DNA of 64,000 nucleotides, taken from the NCBI GenBank assembly GCA_049241565.1, contig JBMLQL010000018.1, positions 1 through 64,000 of the forward strand, read 5' to 3'. Made by a program: the position numbers and the translations under genes. How positions within the stretch are numbered: position 1 is the first letter of the stretch; every line of letters starts with the position of its first letter. The notes under the pieces were generated by a model. The model saw nothing but the letters and a program-made list of their open reading frames with translations, did no database searches and was not told the origin of the DNA. The stretch comes from DZBG01 sp049241565 (GTDB taxonomy: Bacteria; Bdellovibrionota; Bacteriovoracia; Bacteriovoracales; Bacteriovoracaceae). Shown here piece after piece: positions 14,901 through 21,115 of the stretch.

Positions 14901-16270
14901 TTTCTGGTTTAGTGATTTCAACAATTCTTAGTTTGTTTTTTATTCCTGCAAGTTATGAACTACTTTTTAAAAAGAAAAATATCACAGCGACAGTATCCAG
15001 CTTAGCGTTTCTATTTTTGTTTATGCCTTCAGCTTTTGCTCGTCAGTATACTATTTCTGAATTAACGACCAGAAGCCAAGAAACCGATCAATGGATGGCC
15101 AATGAGAGGCTCAATGAAGCTGATGAGTCAGGATATCGAGGAATTTGGCGCTCTAGTTTTATGCCTAAGCTATCTGGAAGCATCGAGAGAGTGATGAATG
15201 ATCGAGGACTGTTCTTGGAAGGGTTTAATGGGCCAGTGCCTTATGGTAAGAGTGCCTATAATTTTGGAGGCTTAATGCTAGAGCAGCCTCTGTTTAATGC
15301 CAGTTCAATGCTTTATGGTGTCTCATCTCAGGAGAAAAAAATCTTGTCGCAAAAAGAAGCGCGAAACTACGAAAATGAGAAGATTCGTCTCGACTTGATT
15401 TTGGGAGCCTTGAGTTTACTCCAGCTTCAAGAGCAGATTAACCTCCAGCTTAAACTGAAAGAAAACTTAACAACTCAATACAAGGAAGTCGATCGACTTT
15501 ATCGTCAAGGTAAGACTGGTAGTGGAGACTTGATAAAAATCCAAGTGGAGCAGGTAAGAGTCTCGAGGTTTATGGTTGAGTTGAGTGAGAAGCAAAACGA
15601 AATTCGTGAAAAAATGAAAATCCATTTTCCAGATTTCGAAGATATCAAACCTCAGACCTTTGATTTTTTTGTCCGTAAAGACGATCCTATCACACAGCTT
15701 TCATCGAGAAAAAGTGGAACAAGATCAGATATCCGCTCTCTCGAGCTCTCCATAGATTCATTAAATCAAGCCCAAGGTGCCACGAAGGCATCCTATTTAC
15801 CGAATCTAAATCTTATCGGCCGCTACAATAACACAGAGCAGGGATTTTTAATCGGCAACCAGGCCTGGTACAGCCTCTCCTTGCAACTTCAGTGGTCCCT
15901 ATTTGATGGAGGAGTCCAGCTAGCAGAAAATAGTCGTTACCAGCTACAGCAGACGGCCTTGGAGCTCTCACGTAGGTCACTTGTGAAAGAGCAAGCGGCC
16001 ATGGATGCTAACCTCCGCAAAGAAATATCGCGCTTAAAAGAGGATCAAGACTCCTACGCTCAAACAGCAGAACAGGTGAAGATCATTTTGAAAGAAGAAC
16101 AACTTTACTATAAACTAGGGAAGAATACACTTAATCAGGTGCTTGAAACTGAAAGACTATGGATTGATCAAAAGAGTAAGTATATTGATTCGGTGTTTAA
16201 TCGATGGAAGAAAGGTCTCGAGTATCTATATTCCCAAGGAATAGAACTAGATGAAAAAATCTTTGAGTAA
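11975..16270 (+). CDS. RND efflux permease fused to a TolC-type outer-membrane channel
   Basis: One uninterrupted frame encodes 1431 residues. Residues 1-1002 are a complete RND permease: the first helix at 13-33, two periplasmic halves, GQFIDNVTVIAEG in helix 4 (D399, with Asn where AcrB has its second Asp), GIVVNNAIL in helix 10 (Asn where AcrB has Lys940), and the last helix ending in FFIPASYELLF. A basic stretch KKKN is followed by a signal-peptide-like segment (residues 1003-1022) ending AFA|RQ. Residues 1023-1431 form an outer-membrane efflux (TolC/OEP) domain with two coiled-coil halves, including LYRQGKTGSGDLIKIQVEQV and YYKLGKNTLNQVLETERL. RND C-termini are cytoplasmic, so the segment could export the channel domain and be cleaved. 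No ATG, GTG or SD lies at the junction, so separate initiation is unlikely. GGGAG precedes the start. No adaptor gene is near. Confidence 0.88.
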   Translation: MFFDQLNLLFRHYRLTLTLTLILVVLGIMGFIVIPKEEDPHLANRYGNISIIYPGAGAEKIQSNVMIPLEKKLQTISSIKLMETRIRSQFGYIYIELNDSVKDIEKEWNEIERILNEQKVKFPRGVTESTLDRDAIDLEAIIVSLQGPKDKFKLGSESLKFKHYLEGLDGVREIKLHGDPEIGMDIEVNSAELAKRGLTIAQLVQQVQQSNLHYPAGSYDDQSPKVQILAKNSIENTSDLKLLPILYSNLTAAPLGDISKIKYGVARTQHSKARLNAEDAVVLGLVPEHPIDILKWGDEIKEAVEKYQKNNPDLKINYIAFQPTRTMNRIKELGISLLQGVGFVILVLGLWMGWRIGLVVALSVPMISLIGFGVYFLGGGVLHQISLAALLLSLGQFIDNVTVIAEGSQRKIDEGEDPVTASSAAAKHFMIPMIFATGTAVASFLPLLSSEGATAEFTIAIPLIAIITLFVSYFFSIYTTPIICAFLLRPQKRKVISNSRMNFLEKVYEHPKAIVASTFFIFAISALGLLVVKKEFFPWADRNEFTLSLELPEGSSIDETDRYARLIETKLKSHQDILQFSTFVGQTTPYYYYSVRPEKHLSHIAEFLITTKDFSKNVFIAEDLIKFAQVQLPKEIRVSQRQLKQGAPVKADIEFEVYGDNLKELSDFAHQFAHKHRQLKGSVNLRTSAPLFVPSIEVELDETAALEKSFDRNQLAMNILAFTQGIEISHYFEEGERLPMRISLTDSKGVRDWKHTSNLKIIPTRYRDYSLSELTRTKESLSPTVIERNNGKVMVSILADLAPEYGFNQVGPVIENELLKSIGDRDWSIKIAGQEGESKTANLAILRALPFGFILLMACLLLEFRSFRKLFLVLITVGLVSLGVTPGLIIGDQPFGFMSLLGILALIGIVVNNAILIIEAIEEASVGEKNLSLAIREALRLRTRPIMMTTIMTLLGLLPLAFEKSTLWPPMAWAMISGLVISTILSLFFIPASYELLFKKKNITATVSSLAFLFLFMPSAFARQYTISELTTRSQETDQWMANERLNEADESGYRGIWRSSFMPKLSGSIERVMNDRGLFLEGFNGPVPYGKSAYNFGGLMLEQPLFNASSMLYGVSSQEKKILSQKEARNYENEKIRLDLILGALSLLQLQEQINLQLKLKENLTTQYKEVDRLYRQGKTGSGDLIKIQVEQVRVSRFMVELSEKQNEIREKMKIHFPDFEDIKPQTFDFFVRKDDPITQLSSRKSGTRSDIRSLELSIDSLNQAQGATKASYLPNLNLIGRYNNTEQGFLIGNQAWYSLSLQLQWSLFDGGVQLAENSRYQLQQTALELSRRSLVKEQAAMDANLRKEISRLKEDQDSYAQTAEQVKIILKEEQLYYKLGKNTLNQVLETERLWIDQKSKYIDSVFNRWKKGLEYLYSQGIELDEKIFE

Positions 16271-16880
16271 AGTAAAAAAAATAAAAGTAGGGACGCGCGA
16301 AAAAATTTTAGAGACCGCACTTGTGATGTTAGAAAAAAAAGGGGCCCATGATCTCTCGCTCAGAGAAATTGCTCGCAAAGCAAAGATATCGACGATGGCC
16401 CCCTACAAGCACTTTAAGGACAAAAAAGATCTTATTGCTGTACTTTGTGAAGATGGTTTTAAACAATTAGCTGAAGAATTTAAAAATGTTGAGAGAAAAT
16501 ATTTAGATCCTGCCCAGCGTTTCCGGATGATGTCAGGGGCCTATGCCGATTTTGTTTTTAAAAAACAAGCGCTTGCCAAGCTTATGTTTGGTGGTTTCAT
16601 CGATACAGAAGAGCTAGAAAATTATCCCGAGGTGAAGTGCGCTGGAGACGAATGCTATGATCATCTTATTCAGATGATTGAGTATGGACAGCACCACGGA
16701 TATCTTCAAAAGGGACCAGTTGACGCTATTGCGGCCATCATTTGGTCAACGATCCATGGATTTTCAATGTTGTGGATAGAAAAAAACTTTGAGCATAACG
16801 CCGGAGACCAAACTGAAGAATTGAAAGAACAGTTATTGGATTTAATGAGTCATATTTTAGTGAATGGGTTAAGGCCTTAA
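16251..16880 (+). CDS. TetR/AcrR-family regulator, overlapping the efflux gene
   Basis: The 209-residue protein has a TetR HTH (about residues 14-60: REKILETALVMLEKKGAHDLSLREIARKAKISTMAPYKHFKDKKDL) and a TetR_C_33-like ligand domain (WSTIHGFSMLWIE). Its ATG lies 20 bp inside the end of the RND-TolC gene in another frame, which makes a shared transcript and translational coupling likely. This position points to feedback control of the pump. An AGGAA element precedes the ATG. Confidence 0.85.
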   Translation: MKKSLSKVKKIKVGTREKILETALVMLEKKGAHDLSLREIARKAKISTMAPYKHFKDKKDLIAVLCEDGFKQLAEEFKNVERKYLDPAQRFRMMSGAYADFVFKKQALAKLMFGGFIDTEELENYPEVKCAGDECYDHLIQMIEYGQHHGYLQKGPVDAIAAIIWSTIHGFSMLWIEKNFEHNAGDQTEELKEQLLDLMSHILVNGLRP

Positions 16881-16888
16881 AGGAAGCT

Positions 16889-17311
16889 ATGACTTTAAAT
16901 CAATCAATAAAATTTCTTAAAATCTCCTCATTATTAACTATTCTAACAGGTTTAGTAAGTTCACTGGCCTCGTCAGTTTTGACTCAAAAACCTTGGCTGC
17001 TTTTATTTGATCTTCTCACCTGGCCTCTTGATGGTTCTCCTGCGAATTTCTCGAGTGAGGCCTTTGCCTTAAATGCCGTCTTAGGTGGAGTGATGATTGG
17101 CTGGGGTGTTTTAATGTTCTATGTTTCTGATGAATTACCTCGGTCTCCGAAATTAGTGAAGGGTTTTTTCATTTCACTTATATGTTGGTTTGTTTCGGAT
17201 TCGATTGGTTCTTATGTCAGTGGTATTTATGGTAATATTATCCTGAATGTTTTATTTCTATTGCTTTTCATTGTTCCTCTTTTTAATCTTCTCTTATGTC
17301 GACAAAAGTAA
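16889..17311 (+). CDS. Four-helix membrane protein, unknown
   Basis: The 140-residue protein has four predicted transmembrane segments (about residues 10-30, 62-82, 92-112 and 116-134). AAGGAAG is 3-9 nt before the ATG, and the gene lies 8 bp after the TetR gene, so it is probably the third member of the efflux operon. I do not recognise a family. It could modify the pump or be independent. It ends 4 bp before the convergent sterol-desaturase-type gene. Confidence 0.6.
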   Translation: MTLNQSIKFLKISSLLTILTGLVSSLASSVLTQKPWLLLFDLLTWPLDGSPANFSSEAFALNAVLGGVMIGWGVLMFYVSDELPRSPKLVKGFFISLICWFVSDSIGSYVSGIYGNIILNVLFLLLFIVPLFNLLLCRQK

Positions 17312-17315
17312 AAGC

Positions 17316-18086
17316 TTAATTTGATTGTCCAATTTTTCTTCTCTCATAATTTTTCTCATACCCCTCTAACTCCGTTCCAAACATTCGATCCCAAACTCTC
17401 GTAAGTAGGCCATAGTTTCCGTTGTAGTGTAAGTGGTGCATGGAGTGGTATGTTGCTGTGTTTACATTTTTTAGGATCGGAATTTTTATCAGCTTTAGTG
17501 GTAAAAACTCATGGCCTAGATGTGACATAATATTATTTATCGTACCCAAAATCTGCATAACAAAAAGCGCGCGAAGGTCGATGGGTACGTAGATCAAAAT
17601 AGGAAAAACCCAGGCCGTAAATAAGAAACCCTCAATCATATGCATCGAATAGGAAGAAAATGGGTTCACAGCTCTGCTTTTATGGTGAATGAAATGAATA
17701 TAACGGAAAAGAAGAGATGTATGTAAAGCTCGATGCCATAAGTAGAACCAGAGATCATTAAAAAAATAGAGAGTGATGATAGTTAATACAAAAGGGACGA
17801 TCTCTATTGGTCGATTTAAAGCGGATGTTAAATTCGTGATCTCACCACTAAGCACCATTGCTGTGAATGTGACAAAAAAGCCAATCATTAAATTGAGAGT
17901 AGCGGTTTTTAATTCACTTTTAATCTGTTTGTTGACGATTTCGTCTGTCGATGGATCAAGTCGATTCTCACTAAATTTCTTCGCACCCAATTTCCAAATA
18001 AAGAAATAGGCGAGTGCGCACATAGAAATTAAAATAAAAACTTGAGACAAACCTGCAAGAAATTGAATGATAAAATTTGTTTGCAT
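17316..18086 (-). CDS. Sterol desaturase / fatty acid hydroxylase family protein
   Basis: The 256-residue integral membrane protein has the di-iron His clusters of the fatty-acid-hydroxylase superfamily: HRALH, HFIHH, then HLGHE and YHSMHHLHYNGNYG. There are four to five hydrophobic segments. Such enzymes hydroxylate or desaturate lipids with O2. The start is placed at ATG 18086 because GGAGG lies 5 nt before it; an upstream ATG at 18113 lacks a site. It is divergent from a TetR gene with a perfect palindrome between, so the lipid-modifying enzyme is probably repressed by that regulator. Substrate unknown. Confidence 0.85.
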   Translation of the reverse strand: MQTNFIIQFLAGLSQVFILISMCALAYFFIWKLGAKKFSENRLDPSTDEIVNKQIKSELKTATLNLMIGFFVTFTAMVLSGEITNLTSALNRPIEIVPFVLTIITLYFFNDLWFYLWHRALHTSLLFRYIHFIHHKSRAVNPFSSYSMHMIEGFLFTAWVFPILIYVPIDLRALFVMQILGTINNIMSHLGHEFLPLKLIKIPILKNVNTATYHSMHHLHYNGNYGLLTRVWDRMFGTELEGYEKNYERRKIGQSN

Positions 18087-18122
18087 GCCAACCTCCATTA
18101 TGGATTGTAGCAAGGAATAAGC

Positions 18123-18149
18123 AGTAATGCAACTATTTGTTGCATTACT
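18123..18149. promoter_or_regulatory. Perfect inverted repeat, TetR operator
   Basis: AGTAATGCAAC (18123-18133) and GTTGCATTACT (18139-18149) are exact 11-bp inverted arms with spacer TATTT. It lies between the hydroxylase-type gene and tetR and should bind the TetR product. Confidence 0.7.
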
Positions 18150-18178
18150 AAGGAAGCCTTGATAACCTCTTGTTTAAG

Positions 18179-18703
18179 ATGAAAGTAAAAGCCAAAAAGA
18201 GTTTGAAAAAGCGTCACCCTGGAAGACCCTCAGGGGATGGAAATTCAATTACTGTGCATAAAGCTGTGATTAAGATTCTTGCTCGGGAAGGATACGAGGG
18301 GTTATCGATTGAGACGGTTGCATTTGAGGCAAAGATCAATAAGACAAGTGTTTATCGAAAATGGAAAACGAAAGAAGAGCTTGTGGAGTCATCTCTCATA
18401 AACGTTGCTGAGAAGCTTCAAGAAAAAGTTATTGTCGATAAACAGAGAGTAGACCTAAATAAAATGGCACTCGAGATAGCAACATTTCTTTCGAGTTCAG
18501 AAGGAAGAGCGCTTTTTATGGCCTCTATCCAGTCCTCATCGACGAGAGTTTCAACTGCTGCAAGAAAGATAATCAATCACCAAGATTCTCCTCAAAAACT
18601 TGAGTTGAGTCTTATTGCAGGTGCAATCATCCATCGAATATTCATTGAAAATGAGCTCACGGACTCAAAATGGATAAATGCCATGGTGAGCAGATTACAA
18701 TAA
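18179..18703 (+). CDS. TetR/AcrR-family regulator
   Basis: The 174-residue protein has a basic N-terminus (KVKAKKSLKKRHPGRPSGDG, with an AT-hook-like GRP) and a TetR HTH at about 22-66 (HKAVIKILAREGYEGLSIETVAFEAKINKTSVYRKWKTKEELV). The effector domain is short. ATG 18179 is preferred; TTG 18170 is also in frame, and neither has a clear ribosome site. Divergent placement and the palindrome suggest it represses the lipid hydroxylase gene and itself. Confidence 0.82.
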   Translation: MKVKAKKSLKKRHPGRPSGDGNSITVHKAVIKILAREGYEGLSIETVAFEAKINKTSVYRKWKTKEELVESSLINVAEKLQEKVIVDKQRVDLNKMALEIATFLSSSEGRALFMASIQSSSTRVSTAARKIINHQDSPQKLELSLIAGAIIHRIFIENELTDSKWINAMVSRLQ

Positions 18704-18751
18704 GTCCTTTCTGGATGATTGTGTGCCTTATACCTATTCGGTCTATCACTT

Positions 18752-19145
18752 TTAAAGTGCATTATTTAATGCATTCGCATAATTTTGACAGTCACTACTT
18801 TCTCTCCCCCAGTCCTCTTTTACAAGGAAGACACTTCTGCTTCCCTTTATCGTATGAATATTGACATAGTAATTAATGCCACTGCCAGTACAATTGAAGT
18901 ATTTAATCTCCCTTTTGCTGGTTAGTTCCAGGTCCGATATCACAGAGTTAAGTTCGTTCGAATACTCGCTACAGTCAGGAGCTCGGTACTGAGGATAGTT
19001 TGATTCAGTGGAGAAAACTGATTGATCGTTCATGTATACAGTTTCTCCATTACATTTGAAACGAATCCTATCTGAATCTAGTGACTACTTGGGCATAACT
19101 TGAGATCGATCCTAAGGCGATAATTCCAATTAATACCTTTTTCAT
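18752..19145 (-). pseudogene. Small secreted protein broken by a one-base frameshift
   Basis: The minus strand from ATG 19145 encodes a clean signal peptide (MKKVLIGIIALGSISSYA|Q) with AAGGAG 6-7 nt upstream, then stops after VVTRFR at a TAG. One base out of frame, the reading continues SDRIRFKCNGETVYMNDQS and stays open for more than 100 codons to 18752. It contains four Cys (KCNG, PDCSE, FNCTG, SDCQN) typical of a disulfide-bonded exported protein. A single extra T near 19071 would explain the break. It is either a recent pseudogene or a sequencing error. No known family; C-terminal sequence SDCQNYANALNNAL. Confidence 0.65.
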
Positions 19146-19363
19146 AAAAACTCCTTGCTGGGTGCTATTTCCTATTTTTTTCTCATACAGGACAAATAGT
19201 ATTAAGGTGGGGCATTTATTAGGGAAAAAAATATTTGCACTCTAAGTGTTTGATTTTAGAAGTTTAAAAAAAGAGAATAATTTACAGTACCTATTTAATG
19301 ATTATCGCCATTTGTGTAACAGAGGTTAACTGTTTACTTTAGATTTAATCTTTTCAAGGACCA

Positions 19364-19897
19364 ATGATGAAACATTTAATCGTTTTTATTGTTCTCGTTT
19401 TTGCCGCTCAAGTTGCTTTTGCCCAACAAGTATCATGTTCAAATCAAAAAACAGGGAAAAAATTTTTGACGGCCAAGTTAAAAAATAATGGGGAAGGACA
19501 GGTGTATCTTGATTCAATCAAAATACTAAGCACTAATGAGTCAACTGCCTTGGCCAAAGGTTCACTTGCAAGCGACATTGATTATCGTGATTACAAAAGC
19601 TATGCATTTCGTTCTTCAAAACCAAAGTCACTTGTCATCGTTGATCCAAACGAGCCCAAAGGAATTTTCGGAGACTTATTTAGTGGAGAAGCCTCAGGTG
19701 ATAATATGTATATTGGCAAGGGGCGTATCTGGGTTTATCAAAATCAATCTGCGGAATTTGATATCGAAAACCACGTTGTTTTTACCTTTGACTATAAAGA
19801 TGCCGTAAGTAAAAAGCCTTTTAAACTATCAGCTTGGCACGACATTGATCAATATTACAATCCGATGGACCAAAAACTAATTTGTAGCTTTAAGTAG
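19364..19897 (+). CDS. Secreted protein, unknown
   Basis: The 177-residue protein starts with a signal peptide (KHLIVFIVLVFAAQVAFA|QQ) and has three Cys, so a periplasmic or extracellular location is likely. The mature part looks beta-rich (AEFDIENHVVFTFDYKD). No known domain is recognised. AAGGA lies before the double ATG at 19364; the second ATG (19367) fits equally. A 9-bp hairpin (19907-19932) follows 10 bp after the stop and may end the transcript, though it lacks a T-run. Confidence 0.6.
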   Translation: MMKHLIVFIVLVFAAQVAFAQQVSCSNQKTGKKFLTAKLKNNGEGQVYLDSIKILSTNESTALAKGSLASDIDYRDYKSYAFRSSKPKSLVIVDPNEPKGIFGDLFSGEASGDNMYIGKGRIWVYQNQSAEFDIENHVVFTFDYKDAVSKKPFKLSAWHDIDQYYNPMDQKLICSFK

Positions 19898-19906
19898 CCA
19901 GAATAG

Positions 19907-19932
19907 AGGAGAGAGCATATCAACTCTCTCCT
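19907..19932 (+). terminator. Hairpin after secreted-protein gene
   Basis: AGGAGAGAG (19907-19915) and CTCTCTCCT (19924-19932) form a perfect 9-bp stem with an 8-nt loop. There is no T-tract, so intrinsic termination is uncertain. Confidence 0.4.
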
Positions 19933-19961
19933 ATGACCAAAATAAGTATTAAAATTGACTC

Positions 19962-20252
19962 TTAGACTTCTCTCTTAGATCGATGACCAGGCCTTGCCAA
20001 AATTTCAATATAGAACTGTTCAGCACCTTCATTCACAACCTTATCAATACTTTTATTGATTTCAGATACATGAATGATAACAGCACGATCTGTTGATGGG
20101 CCGAGCTTACAATCAAAATCCCAAAAATCCACACCCTCTTTCAAAGGCTTTCTACGTTCACGAGCGACGTATTTACTGATCTCGTATTTCACGGCCTCTA
20201 CTTGGCGGGCAGGGGCTTTTCTTGGGTCAGTGAGCAGAAATACTTTTTTCAT
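19962..20252 (-). CDS. DUF6172-like protein
   Basis: The 96-residue cytoplasmic protein has the pattern I associate with DUF6172: MKKVFLLTDP, then KYEISKYVARERRKPLKEGVDFWDFDCKLG, HVSEINKSID and YIEILARPGHR. The function of the family is unknown. It is strongly charged, with no membrane segment. The upstream GAGATG-rich stretch (AAAGAGAG) gives a plausible ribosome site. It stands alone on the minus strand, 38 bp downstream of a secreted-protein gene in the same direction. Confidence 0.7.
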   Translation of the reverse strand: MKKVFLLTDPRKAPARQVEAVKYEISKYVARERRKPLKEGVDFWDFDCKLGPSTDRAVIIHVSEINKSIDKVVNEGAEQFYIEILARPGHRSKREV

Positions 20253-20290
20253 ATCATCTCTCTTTAAAGCAAGAACTAATCGCAGTGAAA

Positions 20291-20953
20291 TTAGTTCAAA
20301 TAGAGGGAAGAGTTGCTTGTTGTTAAGAAGTCCACATTTTCCCTCTGAGAGGGAGAATCCCCAGTTGTTCTAAACGGAACGGGAATATCGAGTAATTTTT
20401 CTGGACCACTCTTTGTATATTTAATTGTTATGTACTGAATCGCACCTTGCGCTCTATAGGTATCATGAAAGGCGTCCCCAGCAAGTAAGAATGGACATGT
20501 CTTTGCCGTAATGTTTTTCCAAGCAGTGGGCGACCAATCAGTAAAGCCACATTCAGTGATATTATTCAAGTAAGGGTAGTATCCTGGATGGACCATCTGA
20601 ACATCAGTTCTTTTGACCTTTAGATCCACATCAAATGTCGTTTGCCCATGGATCTTAGAGACTTTTTTGATTTTACTGACTTGATATTGATAGCTTATTT
20701 TGTTGATGGGTGCATCTGAACAATCAGAAGTTCCGTGTAATTGTAGGTAGCTTGTGTAATCACCCTTCTCGGTAATGCTAACTTTATAATAGTCATAGTA
20801 ACCATTGCCATGGATTGATGGAGCACAGCCTTGATAAACACCTTTTATTTTTTTTAAGTCTTTTTTACCAGCTGAACTGTGACAGCTACTAGCGTGGGCG
20901 ATTGACGTTGTAAAAAGAGTTGCAACAGTGAGAAATGAGATTAACTTTTTCAT
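20291..20953 (-). CDS. Secreted protein, unknown
   Basis: The 220-residue product begins with a signal peptide (KKLISFLTVATLFTTSIAHA|SS). The mature protein has several Cys (SSCHSS, GCAPS, SDCSD, ECGF, KTCPF), consistent with disulfides in the periplasm or outside. It has beta-strand-like stretches (YYKVSITEKGDYTSYLQLHG). I recognise no domain. An AGGAG element precedes the ATG. Confidence 0.6.
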   Translation of the reverse strand: MKKLISFLTVATLFTTSIAHASSCHSSAGKKDLKKIKGVYQGCAPSIHGNGYYDYYKVSITEKGDYTSYLQLHGTSDCSDAPINKISYQYQVSKIKKVSKIHGQTTFDVDLKVKRTDVQMVHPGYYPYLNNITECGFTDWSPTAWKNITAKTCPFLLAGDAFHDTYRAQGAIQYITIKYTKSGPEKLLDIPVPFRTTGDSPSQRENVDFLTTSNSSLYLN

Positions 20954-21046
20954 TTTTAGGTCTCCTCTTAACTTTTTTATGAAAAGAGTATGTTCAATTT
21001 TTATGCCAATGTCCTAGAGCTTAACTAATTGAAAAGACAATGAATA

Positions 21047-21065
21047 AGGGCCCTTTAAGGGCCCT
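21047..21065 (-). terminator. GC-rich hairpin after the GH3 gene
   Basis: AGGGCCC and GGGCCCT flank TTTAA in a nearly perfect 19-bp palindrome 51 bp beyond the beta-glucosidase stop. On the minus strand it is followed by TTATT, so it may be a weak terminator. Confidence 0.45.
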
Positions 21066-21115
21066 CGTCATGTAGAAAATACAGACATTGATTAAAAAAG
21101 TTACAGTTTTTCTCT

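Noticed and set aside
11270..17311. A membrane-fusion (adaptor) protein gene for the RND-TolC fusion
   Set aside because: Both strands around the pump were checked; neighbours are regulators, a hydrolase and a four-helix membrane protein, none with a lipoyl/hairpin adaptor pattern.
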